NCBI RefSeq assembly: GCF_900110705.1
Contig: NZ_FOEJ01000002.1
Location: 1 to 64,000 of the forward strand
Direction of reading: 5' to 3'
DNA: 64,000 nt
From: Loktanella sp. DSM 29012
Lineage (GTDB): Bacteria > Pseudomonadota > Alphaproteobacteria > Rhodobacterales > Rhodobacteraceae
Under the pieces are notes generated by a model, which had not been told where the DNA came from, ran no database searches, and worked only from the letters and a program-made list of their open reading frames with translations. Both the position numbers and the translations under genes were made by a program. Shown here piece by piece: positions 1-9,111 of this stretch. The number at the start of each line of letters is the position of its first letter. Position 1 is the first letter of the stretch.

Positions 1-31
1 TCTGTTCTTCCGTGAACCTTGATCGCTTCAT
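1..31 (-). CDS. IS3-family transposase OrfA, N-terminus only (runs off the left edge)
   Basis: Only ten codons are inside the window: ATG at 29-31 reading leftward, MKRSRFTEEQ. This is the characteristic opening of OrfA, the helix-turn-helix subunit of IS3-family transposases. A strong ribosome binding site (AAAGGAG on the minus strand, 39-45) precedes it. OrfA and OrfB of this family are normally joined by a -1 frameshift to give the active transposase; neither the rest of OrfA nor OrfB is visible, so integrity cannot be judged. Confidence 0.75.
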   Translation of the reverse strand, partial: MKRSRFTEEQ

Positions 32-95
32 CGTCCGTCTCCTTTACAAGGAACAGACTAACCCCAAATCGCGGACTTTTTAGGGGAGCAGGTCA
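1..95 (-). mobile_element. IS3-family insertion sequence, left terminus (partial)
   Basis: On the minus strand the sequence TGACCTGCTCCCC begins at 95 and runs into the transposase leader. It looks like an IS3-family terminal inverted repeat (TG at the tip, GC-rich, followed within about 65 bases by the orfA start). The integrase reading frame is intact up to this point and stops four codons inside the element. This places the insertion junction at about 95/96. The other end and the target duplication lie outside the window. Confidence 0.75.
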
Positions 96-514
96 TCTGG
101 GAACGCGTATTTTTCGACGGTCGCCCGCCATTGCTCACGGTATCGTTCCGTTCGGAGTTCCGGCAACTTCTTTGCAGCATACTTTTCGAACACCTCGATA
201 AAGGTCAGACCTTGCCGTTGAGATGCGATCAGCGCCGATCTTGCGGCCTTGCGGCTTTCTACTGGATCAATGCCCTTGCGGATTTCAGTTTTCGTCTCAG
301 CGGCTCTCTCACGCGCCTTTGCAAGACTTACCTCCGGAAAAGGACCCAAGCCAATTTCGCGCCGCTTGTCTCCGACCCTCACACGCAACAGCCACGACTG
401 CGCACCATTTTCCGAGACTTGCATCAGCAGACCAGCCACGCTGCCCACATTGTGAACACCACGACCCAGTCGCCTTACTTCGATCGCAGAAAGCTCCTTG
501 GCACGCTTTGGCAC
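96..514 (-). pseudogene. Tyrosine-recombinase integrase (DUF4102 / P4-type), 5' fragment interrupted by the IS
   Basis: About 140 residues of the N-terminal arm-DNA-binding part of a phage- or island-type integrase are present: VPKRAKELSA near the start, then the conserved GLGPFPEVSLAKARERA segment and DPVESRKAA. Complete proteins of this family are about 400 residues with a C-terminal catalytic R-H-R-Y domain, which is absent here. The frame runs into the IS end and stops with the IS-derived residues DLLP. The GTG at 514 is preferred because family members start at PKRAKEL; a TTG at 541 is also possible. The 515-700 stretch upstream holds no gene or tRNA that I can see, so the attachment site is not identified. 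The product cannot be catalytic. Confidence 0.8.
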
Positions 515-700
515 ATCAGCCCCCACATCCAACCCGCCCAAGATGGGCTAACTGATTGCTACGCGACACAACACGACGTTACAACTACTTCTTACAAAGG
601 TCCTTCTTTACTTGACCATTTGATACGAGGTGATACGGGAAACTACGCCACAGCGGAGTTCGTTACCCGCTCCACCCTCCATCGCGCAGGAGCATCCCCG

Positions 701-1045
701 ATGACCATCACCCGTATTCAATCCGGCCCCCGGATGTCGCAAGCCGTTGTTCACAACGGTATCGTATATCTGGCCGGTCAGGTCGGTGCGCCCGGTCAGG
801 ACGCCACGGCCCAGACACAGGCCGTGCTGGACAGCATCGACGCCCTGCTGGCCGAGGCTGGCACGGACAAGACCAAGATCCTGACGGCACAGGTCTGGGT
901 TGCCGACATGGCCGATTTCGCGGCGATGAATGCTGTCTGGGACGCCTGGGTCGCCCCCGGCCACGCCCCTGCCCGCTGGACCGGCGAGGCAAAACTGGCC
1001 ACGCCTGACTACAAGGTCGAAATCATCGTGACCGCAGTGCAATGA
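701..1045 (+). CDS. RidA/YjgF family enamine/imine deaminase
   Basis: A 114-residue RidA-fold protein. The family hydrolyses reactive enamine/imine intermediates (for example 2-aminoacrylate from PLP enzymes) and forms homotrimers. The VYLAGQVG segment (about residues 24-31), an AEAGTDKTKIL helix and a C-terminal PDYKVEIIVTAV strand fit the family, as does the total length. ATG 701 is chosen because AGGAG sits about 8 bases upstream and the residues before it do not match the family. The stop overlaps the start of the thioesterase gene by 4 bases (ATGA), so the two are probably co-translated. The exact physiological substrate cannot be read from sequence. Confidence 0.85.
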   Translation: MTITRIQSGPRMSQAVVHNGIVYLAGQVGAPGQDATAQTQAVLDSIDALLAEAGTDKTKILTAQVWVADMADFAAMNAVWDAWVAPGHAPARWTGEAKLATPDYKVEIIVTAVQ

Positions 1046-1512
1046 CGGATCTGCCGTTTCTGACACCGCTGAACGCCGATCAGCTGCGCGCCGCAGGTAT
1101 TCCCGAACCCTGGCGGTTCGGGATGGCCGATCAGGTCCGGTTTGGGGAAATCGACGCGCTGCAGCACGTCAACAACGCGGTGTACCTCAAGTGGTTCGAA
1201 AACCTGCGCATTTTGTATTTTCAGCAGTTCAGCCTGTGGCACCAGCGCGAAAACCGCCCGAAATTCGTGCTGCGCGCGGTCGATCTGGACTACCGGTCCG
1301 AGGTCAAACTGACGGATCGCTACATCCTGACCGGTCGCACCATGAAAATGGGCACATCCAGTTTCACCATGGAATATGGTGTCTGGGTCGGTGACAGGCT
1401 GACCACAACCAGCCACGCCGTGCTGGTCATGCTGAACCCCGACAATACCAAGGCGGCCCTGCCCGAAAGCCTGCGGACAGAGCTGCGCGAGATCGACGGT
1501 GTGCCGGACTAA
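1042..1512 (+). CDS. Acyl-CoA thioesterase, 4HBT hotdog-fold family
   Basis: A 156-residue single hotdog-domain protein, the usual size for YbgC/FadM-like thioesterases that hydrolyse acyl-CoA or acyl-ACP in the cytoplasm. The signature [20 protein letters not shown] (about residues 34-53) carries the catalytic Asp in the position used by 4-hydroxybenzoyl-CoA thioesterase relatives. It begins inside the stop codon of ridA and its own end overlaps the pgi stop by 4 bases in a convergent arrangement, leaving no room for an intergenic terminator. The acyl substrate is unknown. Confidence 0.85.
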   Translation: MTDLPFLTPLNADQLRAAGIPEPWRFGMADQVRFGEIDALQHVNNAVYLKWFENLRILYFQQFSLWHQRENRPKFVLRAVDLDYRSEVKLTDRYILTGRTMKMGTSSFTMEYGVWVGDRLTTTSHAVLVMLNPDNTKAALPESLRTELREIDGVPD

Positions 1513-3107
1513 AGCCCTTGCGCCTGCAATGCGGCGACGAGGGCTGCGGTTGATCCGTCCTTGTCGTCGGCTGACGCCTGCCCCTCGACCACGGGTTGCA
1601 GCGATGTCGCCAGTTCCTTGCCCAATTCCACGCCCCATTGGTCGTAGGAATTGATCCCCAGAACGACACCTTCGACAAAGACACGGTGTTCATACAGGGC
1701 AACGATCTGGCCCAGCACCGCGGGGGTAAGTTTGGGATAGATCAGTGTCGTTGACGGGCGGTTGCCCGGAAACACCCGGTGACGGGCCTGACGATCCAAT
1801 TCGGCACCGTCGAATTTGTCCGCGACCTTGCCACGTGCCGTGTCCAGATCACGCCCCATCATCAGCGCCTCGGACTGGGCCAGGCAGTTGGCGACCAACA
1901 GACGATGCTGATGGTGCAGCCCGTCGTCGTGACCGCGTGCCGCAACCATGAATTCGCACGGGATCACCCGCGTGCCCTGATGGATCAGCTGATAAAACGC
2001 GTGCTGGCCATTGGTGCCCGGCTCGCCCCAGACGACAGGGCCGGAATGATAGGGCAGATCGGCACCGTCCATGCTGACGCCCTTGCCGTTGCTCTCCATT
2101 TCCAGCTGTTGCAGGTAGGCCGGCAACCGCGCGAGGTTGTTGTCATAGGGCAGCACGGCACGCGTAGCATAGCCGCAGATCTGGTTGTGCCAGATACCTG
2201 TCAGCGCCAGCAAGGCAGGCAGGTTCTGGTCCCAGGGTGCCGTGCGGAAATGGTCGTCCATCGCCTGCCCGCCACGCAGAAAGGCGCGAAAATTGTCAGG
2301 ACCAATAGCGATCATCAACGACAGGCCGATCGGCCCCCACATCGAATAGCGTCCACCGACCCAATCCGCGAAGCCGAACACCCGTTCCGGTGCGATGCCG
2401 AAATCCGCCGTCTTGTCAGCGGCCGTCGACAGGGCTGCAAATTGTGCGCCTGTATCGCTGACCGATGCCGACATCCAGTCGCGCGCCGTCTGTGCGTTGG
2501 TCATCGTCTCGATCGTGGTGAACGTCTTGGACGCCACAATCACTAGCGTGGTCGCCGGATCGCAAACCGCCAGTGTCTGCGCGATATCGGCAGGATCCAC
2601 ATTGGCCACGAAATGGCAGCGCGGCCCATCATGATAGGGCTGCAGCGCGCGGGCGGCCATCGCAGGGCCAAGGTCAGACCCACCGATCCCGATGTTGATC
2701 ACATCGGTGATCGCCCCGCCCTGCCCGGTATAGCTGCCGTCGCGGACCCGGCTGGCGAAATCTGCCATCCGGTCGAGCGTGGCCAGCACATCCGGCATCA
2801 CGTCCTGTCCGTCCACCATGACAGGCGCACCACCGAGGTTACGCAATGCGGTATGGAGAACGGCGCGGCCTTCGGTTTCGTTGATGGCCTGACCGCCGAA
2901 CATCGCGTCGCGGCGGTCAGCGACACCGCGTGCGTCCAGCAGGTCGATCAGCAGCGCGCGACCTTCGGCGTCGATGTTGGTCTTGCTGTAGTCGAACCGC
3001 ATGTCGCCAAGCGTCGCACTGAAATCGGCAGCACGCGCCGCGTCCAGCATGTCGGCAAACCGGCGGTCCGCGATTGTGGCGTGGTGGGATTTGAGCGCAT
3101 CAAACAT
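1509..3107 (-). CDS. pgi: Glucose-6-phosphate isomerase
   Basis: Interconverts glucose-6-phosphate and fructose-6-phosphate in the cytoplasm. The 532-residue length is normal for the bacterial PGI family. Recognisable signatures include [20 protein letters not shown] (SIS-domain phosphate-binding loop), the [16 protein letters not shown] loop, [17 protein letters not shown] and the C-terminal [13 protein letters not shown]. It is the last gene of a zwf-pgl-pgi operon with 5 bases separating it from pgl. In this lineage glucose is usually consumed through the Entner-Doudoroff route, so Pgi mainly recycles fructose-6-phosphate back to glucose-6-phosphate; that role is inferred from family knowledge. 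Confidence 0.97.
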   Translation of the reverse strand: MFDALKSHHATIADRRFADMLDAARAADFSATLGDMRFDYSKTNIDAEGRALLIDLLDARGVADRRDAMFGGQAINETEGRAVLHTALRNLGGAPVMVDGQDVMPDVLATLDRMADFASRVRDGSYTGQGGAITDVINIGIGGSDLGPAMAARALQPYHDGPRCHFVANVDPADIAQTLAVCDPATTLVIVASKTFTTIETMTNAQTARDWMSASVSDTGAQFAALSTAADKTADFGIAPERVFGFADWVGGRYSMWGPIGLSLMIAIGPDNFRAFLRGGQAMDDHFRTAPWDQNLPALLALTGIWHNQICGYATRAVLPYDNNLARLPAYLQQLEMESNGKGVSMDGADLPYHSGPVVWGEPGTNGQHAFYQLIHQGTRVIPCEFMVAARGHDDGLHHQHRLLVANCLAQSEALMMGRDLDTARGKVADKFDGAELDRQARHRVFPGNRPSTTLIYPKLTPAVLGQIVALYEHRVFVEGVVLGINSYDQWGVELGKELATSLQPVVEGQASADDKDGSTAALVAALQAQGL

Positions 3108-3112
3108 GGGGA

Positions 3113-3784
3113 TCAGCCTTTTGCCCAGTGCACGGTCGATCCATCCAGGATCGCGGCGACCGGGGCCTCTTGGGGTGTCAGGGTACGGGCACGCTCAAGT
3201 GCGTCGCGCTTTTCATCGCCGATGATGACGATGTGGCGGTGCATCGCTGCGCGCAGCACCTTGGCCGACAGTGTGATCCGCGGTTCCGGCGCGCCGGGCG
3301 CACGCATGGCGACCAGCGTATCATCACCTGTCAATGCGCGGTCCAACTGGTCCGCCCCCGGAAAGATCGACGCGGTATGCATGTCCGCCCCCATGCCCAG
3401 CAGGCAAACGGACAAGGGCAGCGTGGTCGCCAGATTGGCCTGAAGATCGTCCAGCCTGTCCTCGGGTGCGGGCGCATCGGCATAAAGTGGTACATAAGTC
3501 GCGGCTGCCGCGCGGCCCGTCAGCAAACGACGGCGCAGCAGTGCCGTGTTGGACCTGTCGCTGTGCTCTGGCACCCAGCGTTCATCGGTCAGCATCACGT
3601 TGATCCGCGTCCAGTCCAGATTGGCATCGCACAGGTTGTCAAAGATCGGCCCCGGCGTTGTCCCGCCCGGCACGGCCAGCGTCGCGGAATCATTGGTCAG
3701 CAGATGTTCGCGCAGCTGGGACGACAGTTTGCCCGCCACCTGCATCATCAGGGCCTCGGTGTCGGGATAGGTGACGAATTCCAT
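3113..3784 (-). CDS. pgl: 6-phosphogluconolactonase
   Basis: Hydrolyses 6-phosphoglucono-1,5-lactone to 6-phosphogluconate, the second step of the oxidative pentose-phosphate and Entner-Doudoroff pathways. The 223-residue protein has the DevB/Pgl fold: [15 protein letters not shown] (about residues 38-52), [20 protein letters not shown] (about 64-83) and [16 protein letters not shown] (about 128-143), the last two being the family phosphate-binding and catalytic segments. It lies between zwf and pgi with 4-5 base gaps, which supports co-transcription. Confidence 0.96.
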   Translation of the reverse strand: MEFVTYPDTEALMMQVAGKLSSQLREHLLTNDSATLAVPGGTTPGPIFDNLCDANLDWTRINVMLTDERWVPEHSDRSNTALLRRRLLTGRAAAATYVPLYADAPAPEDRLDDLQANLATTLPLSVCLLGMGADMHTASIFPGADQLDRALTGDDTLVAMRAPGAPEPRITLSAKVLRAAMHRHIVIIGDEKRDALERARTLTPQEAPVAAILDGSTVHWAKG

Positions 3785-3788
3785 TTGA

Positions 3789-5243
3789 TTACCCCTTGAT
3801 ATCGCGCCAGCGGCGCCCGTCGCGATGCATCAGCATCATGGCATCATCCGGCCCTGCGGACCCCGCATCATACAGTTTCGGCACGTCGTTGCGCGCCTCC
3901 CATCCTTCGATGATGGGATCGGTCCAGGCCCATGCAGCCTCGACCTCGTCGCCGCGCATGAACAGCGTCTGGTTGCCCCGGATCACGTCCATGATCAGGC
4001 GCTCGTAGGCGTCTGTCGCATCCTCTGCGTCATCCCCCAGCGCATCGGCAAAGGTCATGTCCAGCGGCACGTCGATCAAACGCATGCCCCCCGGACCCGG
4101 TTCCTTGATCGTCACCTGCAAATCCATGCCTTCGTTCGGTTGCAGACGGATCGCCAAGATGTTGCGGTGCCGGGCGGAATCGCCCTCGAACATCTTGTGA
4201 CCCAGATCCTTGAACACCACGGCGATTTCAGAGGTGCGCGCCTTCATCTTCTTGCCGGTGCGCAGATAGAACGGCGTATCGGACCACCGCCAGTTCGACA
4301 CATGGCATTTCATCGCGACGAAACTTTCGGTAAAGCTGCGCGGATTTTCCACATCGGCCCGGTAGCTGGCCGCGTCATCGCTGGCGTCATACTGACCGCG
4401 CACGATATGGTGCGCCTCGACCGGTTGCAGCGCGCGGATGACCTTGAGTTTCTCGTCACGCACCTCGTTTGCACCAAAGACCGAAGGCGGTTCCATCGCG
4501 ATCAGACAGAGCAGCTGCATCAGGTGGTTCTGAACCATGTCCCGCATCGCACCGGATTTGTCGTAATAGCCGCCGCGCCCGCCGACACCGACCGTTTCGG
4601 CCACGGTGATCTGGATGTGGTCGACGTAATGGCTGTTCCACAGCGGTTCGAACAGGACATTGCCGAACCGCACGGCCATCAGGTTCTGGACCGTTTCCTT
4701 GCCCAGATAATGGTCGATCCGGTAGATCTGCCGTTCGTCGAAATGTTCGGCTAGCGTCGCATTCAGCGCCTGCGCCGATGCCAGATCCCGGCCAAACGGT
4801 TTTTCGACGACGATACGGCTGTCTGTATCCGCAATCTCATGGGCGTGCAGACGTTCCGCCAGATCACCGAACAGTGACGGTGCCACGGAAAAATAGAACG
4901 CCTTGATGACCTTGTCGCGGATCAGCGATTTCAGTTCGGACCAACCGCCTTCACCCTTGGCGTCGATTGCCACGTAGTCCAGCGCGTTCAAAAACTGGTC
5001 CAGCGTGTCGGTATCGGATTTCTCGTCCCCGCCAAATTCCACGATCGCCTCGCGGATCATCGTACGGTAGCCGGATGTATCCAGCTCGGACCGCGCGGCA
5101 CCGATGATACGGCTGTCTGCCGGCATCTGGCCACTGCGGAACCGCCGGAAAAGGCCGGGCAGGATTTTACGGCGGGCCAGGTCGCCCGTACCGCCAAAAA
5201 TCACGAGGTCGAAATCATCGACCGGAATAACGCGAGATACCAT
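3789..5243 (-). CDS. zwf: Glucose-6-phosphate 1-dehydrogenase
   Basis: Oxidises glucose-6-phosphate to 6-phosphogluconolactone with NAD(P)+. Its 484 residues match the family. Visible motifs are the N-terminal Rossmann loop FGGTGDLARRKILPGLF (about residues 15-31), VVEKPFGRDL (about 146-155) and the substrate/catalytic motif RIDHYLGKETV (about 175-185). ATG 5243 has GGAG a few bases upstream and lies 26 bases from a perfect 14-bp palindrome, a likely operator. First gene of zwf-pgl-pgi; edd and eda are not adjacent. Confidence 0.97.
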   Translation of the reverse strand: MVSRVIPVDDFDLVIFGGTGDLARRKILPGLFRRFRSGQMPADSRIIGAARSELDTSGYRTMIREAIVEFGGDEKSDTDTLDQFLNALDYVAIDAKGEGGWSELKSLIRDKVIKAFYFSVAPSLFGDLAERLHAHEIADTDSRIVVEKPFGRDLASAQALNATLAEHFDERQIYRIDHYLGKETVQNLMAVRFGNVLFEPLWNSHYVDHIQITVAETVGVGGRGGYYDKSGAMRDMVQNHLMQLLCLIAMEPPSVFGANEVRDEKLKVIRALQPVEAHHIVRGQYDASDDAASYRADVENPRSFTESFVAMKCHVSNWRWSDTPFYLRTGKKMKARTSEIAVVFKDLGHKMFEGDSARHRNILAIRLQPNEGMDLQVTIKEPGPGGMRLIDVPLDMTFADALGDDAEDATDAYERLIMDVIRGNQTLFMRGDEVEAAWAWTDPIIEGWEARNDVPKLYDAGSAGPDDAMMLMHRDGRRWRDIKG

Positions 5244-5268
5244 AGCGGCTCCAATTCCTCGACTGACG

Positions 5269-5282
5269 CGTTAGCGCTAACG
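5269..5282. promoter_or_regulatory. LacI-type operator palindrome upstream of zwf
   Basis: CGTTAGCGCTAACG is a perfect 14-bp palindrome with a central CG step, the layout of LacI/GalR-family operators. It lies 26 bp before the zwf start, where a repressor would control the zwf-pgl-pgi operon. Similar sites occur before eno (25479), the glucosidases (57714) and an acetyltransferase gene (20442). The regulator is not in the window. Confidence 0.6.
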
Positions 5283-5331
5283 AGTGCGTGTTACCCAGCC
5301 GGTTTCCAAAAGTCTAGCACGGGTGCCGCAA

Positions 5332-5916
5332 TCAGGCGTCCAATTCGGCATCCCAATACAGAAAATCCATCCAGCTATGATGCAGGTGGTTGGGTGGGAA
5401 TTTGCGCCCGACGTTCTGCAACTCTGCCGGTTGCGGTTGATGTGGTTTGCGCCGCAAGGACAGGCCCGAATGTTTCAGCAGCTGCGATCCCTTGCGCAGG
5501 TTGCACGGGCTACAGGCCGCCACGACATTGGTCCAGCTGGTCACGCCGCCCCGCGCCCGTGGCAACACGTGATCAAACGTCAGGTCACCACGCGCACCGC
5601 AGTACTGGCAGCTGAATTCGTCCCGCAAGAATAAGTTAAAGCGCGTGAAGGCCACGCGCTTTTGGGGTCGAACATAATCCTTGAGGACGACAACAGAGGG
5701 TATCCGGATCGTGGTGGACGGGCTGTGCACAACCTCGTCGTACTCACTCACGATCTGGACCCTGTCCAGCCAGGCCGCCTTGACCGCGTCCTGCCACGGC
5801 CAAAGACTGAGCGGATAGTAACTGAGTGGCCTGTAATCCGCGTTCAGCACAAGCGCGGGAAAATGTTTCAGCCCCGCCGGGTCACGCACAAATTCCGTTC
5901 TGAAATCACCGTCCAT
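5332..5916 (-). CDS. HNH endonuclease family protein
   Basis: Contains a classic HNH nuclease module: CQYCGARGDLTFDHVLPRARGG (Cys pair plus Asp-His), then a second Cys pair in CSPCNLRKG. Together these form a zinc-ribbon-stabilised beta-beta-alpha metal site. Upstream lies a conserved region (LNADYRPLSYYPLSLWPW) found in stand-alone chromosomal HNH proteins of alphaproteobacteria, which are of unknown role rather than restriction enzymes. ATG 5916 (MDGDFRTEF) is chosen; a TTG at 5940 would add eight residues and cannot be excluded. It follows zwf upstream in the same direction but about 90 bases and an operator separate them, so it is probably a separate unit. Confidence 0.82.
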   Translation of the reverse strand: MDGDFRTEFVRDPAGLKHFPALVLNADYRPLSYYPLSLWPWQDAVKAAWLDRVQIVSEYDEVVHSPSTTIRIPSVVVLKDYVRPQKRVAFTRFNLFLRDEFSCQYCGARGDLTFDHVLPRARGGVTSWTNVVAACSPCNLRKGSQLLKHSGLSLRRKPHQPQPAELQNVGRKFPPNHLHHSWMDFLYWDAELDA

Positions 5917-6042
5917 GTCGTCCACGTCCCTGTCGGTCAAGGATGGCGCGATGCCCGGTTCATGTGGCGCGCCACCTGTTGATTTCGACTATATCTAGTG
6001 GCTGACAGAATCCAAATGAAATTTGGATGACAGTTTGCCGCG

Positions 6043-6711
6043 TCAATCCATCCCCAGCCTGTCAGCCATGAATGCCAGTGCGACCTGCAACCCGTCAGGC
6101 GCAATCCCGTGGGCCGTGCCTTTCATCACATGGGCATAGACCTCTTTCCAGCCAGCGTTCTGCAAGGCCTCTGCCGCCAGCGGCAGCGACTGTGGCGGCA
6201 CGACATCATCCTGATCGCCATGCACCAGCAGCACCGGCGGGCGGCTGACGACCTCGTCTGCCAGCAGTTCCGGCTGCAACAGACGGCCGGAAAAGGCGAC
6301 CAGCCCCGCCACCGCATCCTCGCGCCGGGGCAGCACGTGCAGTGCCATCATCGTCCCCTGACTGAACCCCAGCACCATGACCTGTTCGGGCAGCAGGTCC
6401 TCGTCGATCATTACACCATCGATAAAGGCGTTCAGATCGTCGGCAGCGCGGCGCAGGCCCGCCTCCTGCTCTTCTTCGCTGGACCCGTCGATCCAGGGAA
6501 TGGGGAACCACTGGTAACCCATGGGTGATCCTGCACAATCCTCGGGTGCATCGGGCGCCAGAAACAGCGTGTCGGGCATGTGATCCTCCAGCGGATCAGC
6601 AAGCCCCAGCAGGTCAGCCCCATTGGCTCCGTATCCGTGCAGGAAAATCACGGCGGCGCGGATATCGCCCGATTTCGGTTCCTTGCGGCCAGCGTTCAGT
6701 GCACGTGTCAT
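6043..6711 (-). CDS. Alpha/beta hydrolase, phospholipase/carboxylesterase family
   Basis: A 222-residue alpha/beta hydrolase of the Abhydrolase_2 family. The catalytic serine is in GFSQG (about residues 114-118), the acid in HGDQDDVVP (about 169-177) and the histidine in GTAHGIAPDG (about 200-209). There is no signal peptide, so it is cytoplasmic. Family members hydrolyse short-chain esters or lysophospholipids; the substrate here is not determined. Its start overlaps the stop of the DNA glycosylase gene by 4 bases, placing it at the end of the cbiD-cobK-glycosylase-hydrolase string. Confidence 0.85.
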   Translation of the reverse strand: MTRALNAGRKEPKSGDIRAAVIFLHGYGANGADLLGLADPLEDHMPDTLFLAPDAPEDCAGSPMGYQWFPIPWIDGSSEEEQEAGLRRAADDLNAFIDGVMIDEDLLPEQVMVLGFSQGTMMALHVLPRREDAVAGLVAFSGRLLQPELLADEVVSRPPVLLVHGDQDDVVPPQSLPLAAEALQNAGWKEVYAHVMKGTAHGIAPDGLQVALAFMADRLGMD

Positions 6712-7340
6712 CGGATTCCCTCGCGTTTTTTCTGATCAGCGTAGTAGGCCCACAGGATGCGCGCCGCAACCGACCGCCATGGCGACCAGCGCTGTGCGAA
6801 GTCCCGCAGTGCGCGTTCCGTGGGTCGAGCGGGCAGATCATAAAGCATCCGCGCACCCTCTTGCAGGGCCAGATCACCGGGGGCAAAGACATCGGCCCGC
6901 CCCAGGCTGAACATGGCATAGATTTCAGCAGTCCAGATCCCGATACCGGGCACCTGCACCAGTCTGGCCGTCACATCGTCGGTCATCATGCCGCGCAACG
7001 CGTCAAAGTCGATTCCCGCTTGCGCCAGGGCAATGGCATATCGCGCCTTGGGCCTGCTCAGCCCCAGGCTGCGCAACGTTTCCACATCACTGGCGGCAAC
7101 CTCGGCCGGTGCGGTCATACCCGCCGCCTCCAGCCTCGTATAGATCGCGTTGGCAGAGGCCACGCTGACCTGCTGGCCGCAGATCGCAGACAGCAAGGCC
7201 GGAAATCCGTCGTGCTTCAGCCGCAGCGGCAGGGGGCCAACCTGGCGCAGCGCGGTGGCCATCCGGGTGTCCCGCGCCGCCAGCCATGCGGCCCCCTCGG
7301 CCACGCAGGCGTCACCCTTGATGATCCGGCCAACGCTCAT
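6708..7340 (-). CDS. DNA-3-methyladenine glycosylase II (AlkA-like, HhH-GPD superfamily)
   Basis: Removes alkylated bases from DNA in base-excision repair. The 210-residue protein carries the helix-hairpin-helix QVPGIGIWTAEIY (about residues 127-139) followed by the catalytic aspartate in FAPGDLALQEG. ISGGQQV-type substrate-pocket residues appear as ICGQQVSVASANAIY (about 52-66). It lacks the N-terminal AlkA beta domain and any Ada domain. ATG 7340 is chosen because it overlaps the cobK stop by 4 bases; a TTG at 7355 would add five residues. Confidence 0.88.
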   Translation of the reverse strand: MSVGRIIKGDACVAEGAAWLAARDTRMATALRQVGPLPLRLKHDGFPALLSAICGQQVSVASANAIYTRLEAAGMTAPAEVAASDVETLRSLGLSRPKARYAIALAQAGIDFDALRGMMTDDVTARLVQVPGIGIWTAEIYAMFSLGRADVFAPGDLALQEGARMLYDLPARPTERALRDFAQRWSPWRSVAARILWAYYADQKKREGIR

Positions 7341-8065
7341 TGCCGCTTGGCCCAATCCAGCGCCTCGGCCAGATCATCGCAGATCGGCGCATCGGGCGGC
7401 GGCGGGCGACGGATCATCAGCACCGGCAACCCCAGATCAGCCGCCGCCGTCAGCTTGGTCCGGCTGGCGCTGCCGCCTGCGTTCTTCACCACCAGCACGT
7501 CGATCCCTAGTTCCGTGAACAGATCGCGTTCATGCGGCACCGAAAACGGCGGCCGCCCGATCAGGAATTCACCACCTTCGAACGGAAAAGGCGAGGTCGG
7601 CGGATCAATCTGGCGACAGATCACGCGGCGGCCCTCTAGGTTGCTGAACCGGTCCAGCGTCTGACGACCAGTGCCCAGGAACACCGTCTGGTCAGGCCCG
7701 ATATGTTGCGCCGCATCTTCTTCGCGGTCGATCATGGTCCAGCGGTCCTCTGGCCCCGGTGACCAGGGCGGACGCAGATGATAAAGATACGCTAGGCCCA
7801 TATCCCGGCAGACCGCCGCCGTGCGCAGGGTGATCCGGCTGGCAAAGGGATGGGTCGCGTCCAGCACGGCTGTGATCCCCTGCGTGGACAAGTATTCACG
7901 AAACGCCGCCTCGCCGCCAAAGCCGCCGATGCGCGTCGGCAATGGCAATGCGTTGGCCTGCCGGGTGGCCCCGGACAGGGACGCAATCGCAGGCACGTCG
8001 CTGTCGGCCAATCCCTGCGCCAACCGCCGCGCATCGCCGGTTCCCGCCAGCAACAACAGCGTCAT
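7337..8065 (-). CDS. cobK: Precorrin-6A / cobalt-precorrin-6A reductase
   Basis: Reduces the corrin macrocycle of precorrin-6A (or its cobalt form) with NADPH during cobalamin synthesis. The 242-residue protein starts MTLLLLAGTGDARRLAQGL, the family's N-terminal nucleotide-binding loop, and has VLDATHPFASRIT (about residues 66-78) and VVKNAGGSASRTKLTAA (about 193-209), both diagnostic of CobK/CbiJ. It overlaps cbiD upstream and the glycosylase gene downstream by 4 bases each, forming one transcription unit. Confidence 0.93.
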   Translation of the reverse strand: MTLLLLAGTGDARRLAQGLADSDVPAIASLSGATRQANALPLPTRIGGFGGEAAFREYLSTQGITAVLDATHPFASRITLRTAAVCRDMGLAYLYHLRPPWSPGPEDRWTMIDREEDAAQHIGPDQTVFLGTGRQTLDRFSNLEGRRVICRQIDPPTSPFPFEGGEFLIGRPPFSVPHERDLFTELGIDVLVVKNAGGSASRTKLTAAADLGLPVLMIRRPPPPDAPICDDLAEALDWAKRQ

Positions 8066-9111
8066 GCGCCAGCACGGGCGATGATCTGCCCGTCCCTGTC
8101 GATGATCACGATGTCGAACCGCATGCCAGAGCCCCCGAACCCGTCTGTGACGGCGGCCAAAGCGCCTTGCGCGACGGCCTCTGCCATAGGTGTGCCGACC
8201 ATCTGATAGGCCTGCAAGGCCGTATTGGCCCCGGCCACCTCTGCATGGCCGGTCAGCGCAGCAAGCGCGGAGAAATCAACCTGCGACCGGCCCGAATGCA
8301 GGTCGCGTGCGCCCTGTGCCAGCTTGGTCATCTTGCCGATGCCACCGGCGATGGTCACATGCGCGATAGGATGAGCCTTGAGGTATTTCAGCATCCCGCC
8401 CACGAAATCCCCCATGTCCAGCATCGCATGATCGGGCAACCGGTAAAGGTCCTGCACTACCCGTTCGCTCGTGGCCCCGGTGCAGCCGGCCACATGGGTC
8501 AGCCCGGCCGCGCGCGCCACATCCACGCCGCGATGGATCGACGCGATCCACGCCGCACAAGAGAACGGCCGCACCACGCCCGTCGTGCCAAGGATCGACA
8601 ACCCGCCCGCGATGCCCAGGCGCGGATTCCAGGTTTTCTGCGCGATCTCGACACCGCCCGGTATCGACACCGTGATGGTCACATCGGCCGGGCACCCGTG
8701 GTCGCGTGCCATCGCATCAACCACATCGGTCATCATCTGACGGGGCACCGGGTTGATCGCGGGCTCTCCCGGTGGGATCGGCAGGCCCGGCTTGGTCACC
8801 GTGCCGACCCCGGTGCCCGCCCGGAACCGAACCCCACCCGCAGAGGCGGCAACCCGCACGATGATCAGTGCACCATGGGTCACATCAGGATCGTCGCCCG
8901 CATCCTTGGTGATCCCGACCTCGGCCCAGTCGGAACCCGCGTCCATATGCGCCAACGCAAAGACAGGGGTTTCGCCGCGCGGCAGCGTGATCGTGACCTC
9001 GGCGGGAAACGCGCCGCCCCACAACCGTGCAAGGGCCGCCTTTGTGGCGGCCGTGGCACAGGCACCCGTGGTCCAGCCACGGCGCAGGGGACCGTCGGGT
9101 TTACGCGTCAT
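8062..9111 (-). CDS. cbiD: Cobalt-precorrin-5B (C1)-methyltransferase
   Basis: SAM-dependent methylation at C1 with ring contraction chemistry in the corrin pathway. The start MTRKPDGPLRRGWTTGACAT matches CbiD N-termini exactly in layout (GWTTGACATAATKAA), so ATG 9111 is used and not an upstream extension. Other family blocks are VGTVTKPGLPIPPGEPAINP and GGIGKMTKLAQGARDLHSGRS. About 349 residues. CbiD is the C1 methylase of the anaerobic (cobalt-early) route. It is divergent from cobA and co-directional with cobK. Confidence 0.93.
   Translation of the reverse strand: MTRKPDGPLRRGWTTGACATAATKAALARLWGGAFPAEVTITLPRGETPVFALAHMDAGSDWAEVGITKDAGDDPDVTHGALIIVRVAASAGGVRFRAGTGVGTVTKPGLPIPPGEPAINPVPRQMMTDVVDAMARDHGCPADVTITVSIPGGVEIAQKTWNPRLGIAGGLSILGTTGVVRPFSCAAWIASIHRGVDVARAAGLTHVAGCTGATSERVVQDLYRLPDHAMLDMGDFVGGMLKYLKAHPIAHVTIAGGIGKMTKLAQGARDLHSGRSQVDFSALAALTGHAEVAGANTALQAYQMVGTPMAEAVAQGALAAVTDGFGGSGMRFDIVIIDRDGQIIARAGA

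Noticed and set aside
542-700. Attachment site (att) for the remnant integrase
   Set aside because: Only short imperfect repeats such as GATACGAG/GATACGGG appear. Without the other island end, an attachment core cannot be identified.
7341-7355. Upstream TTG start for the DNA glycosylase
   Set aside because: ATG 7340 overlaps the cobK stop by 4 bases, the pattern seen throughout this operon; the five added residues do not resemble the family.
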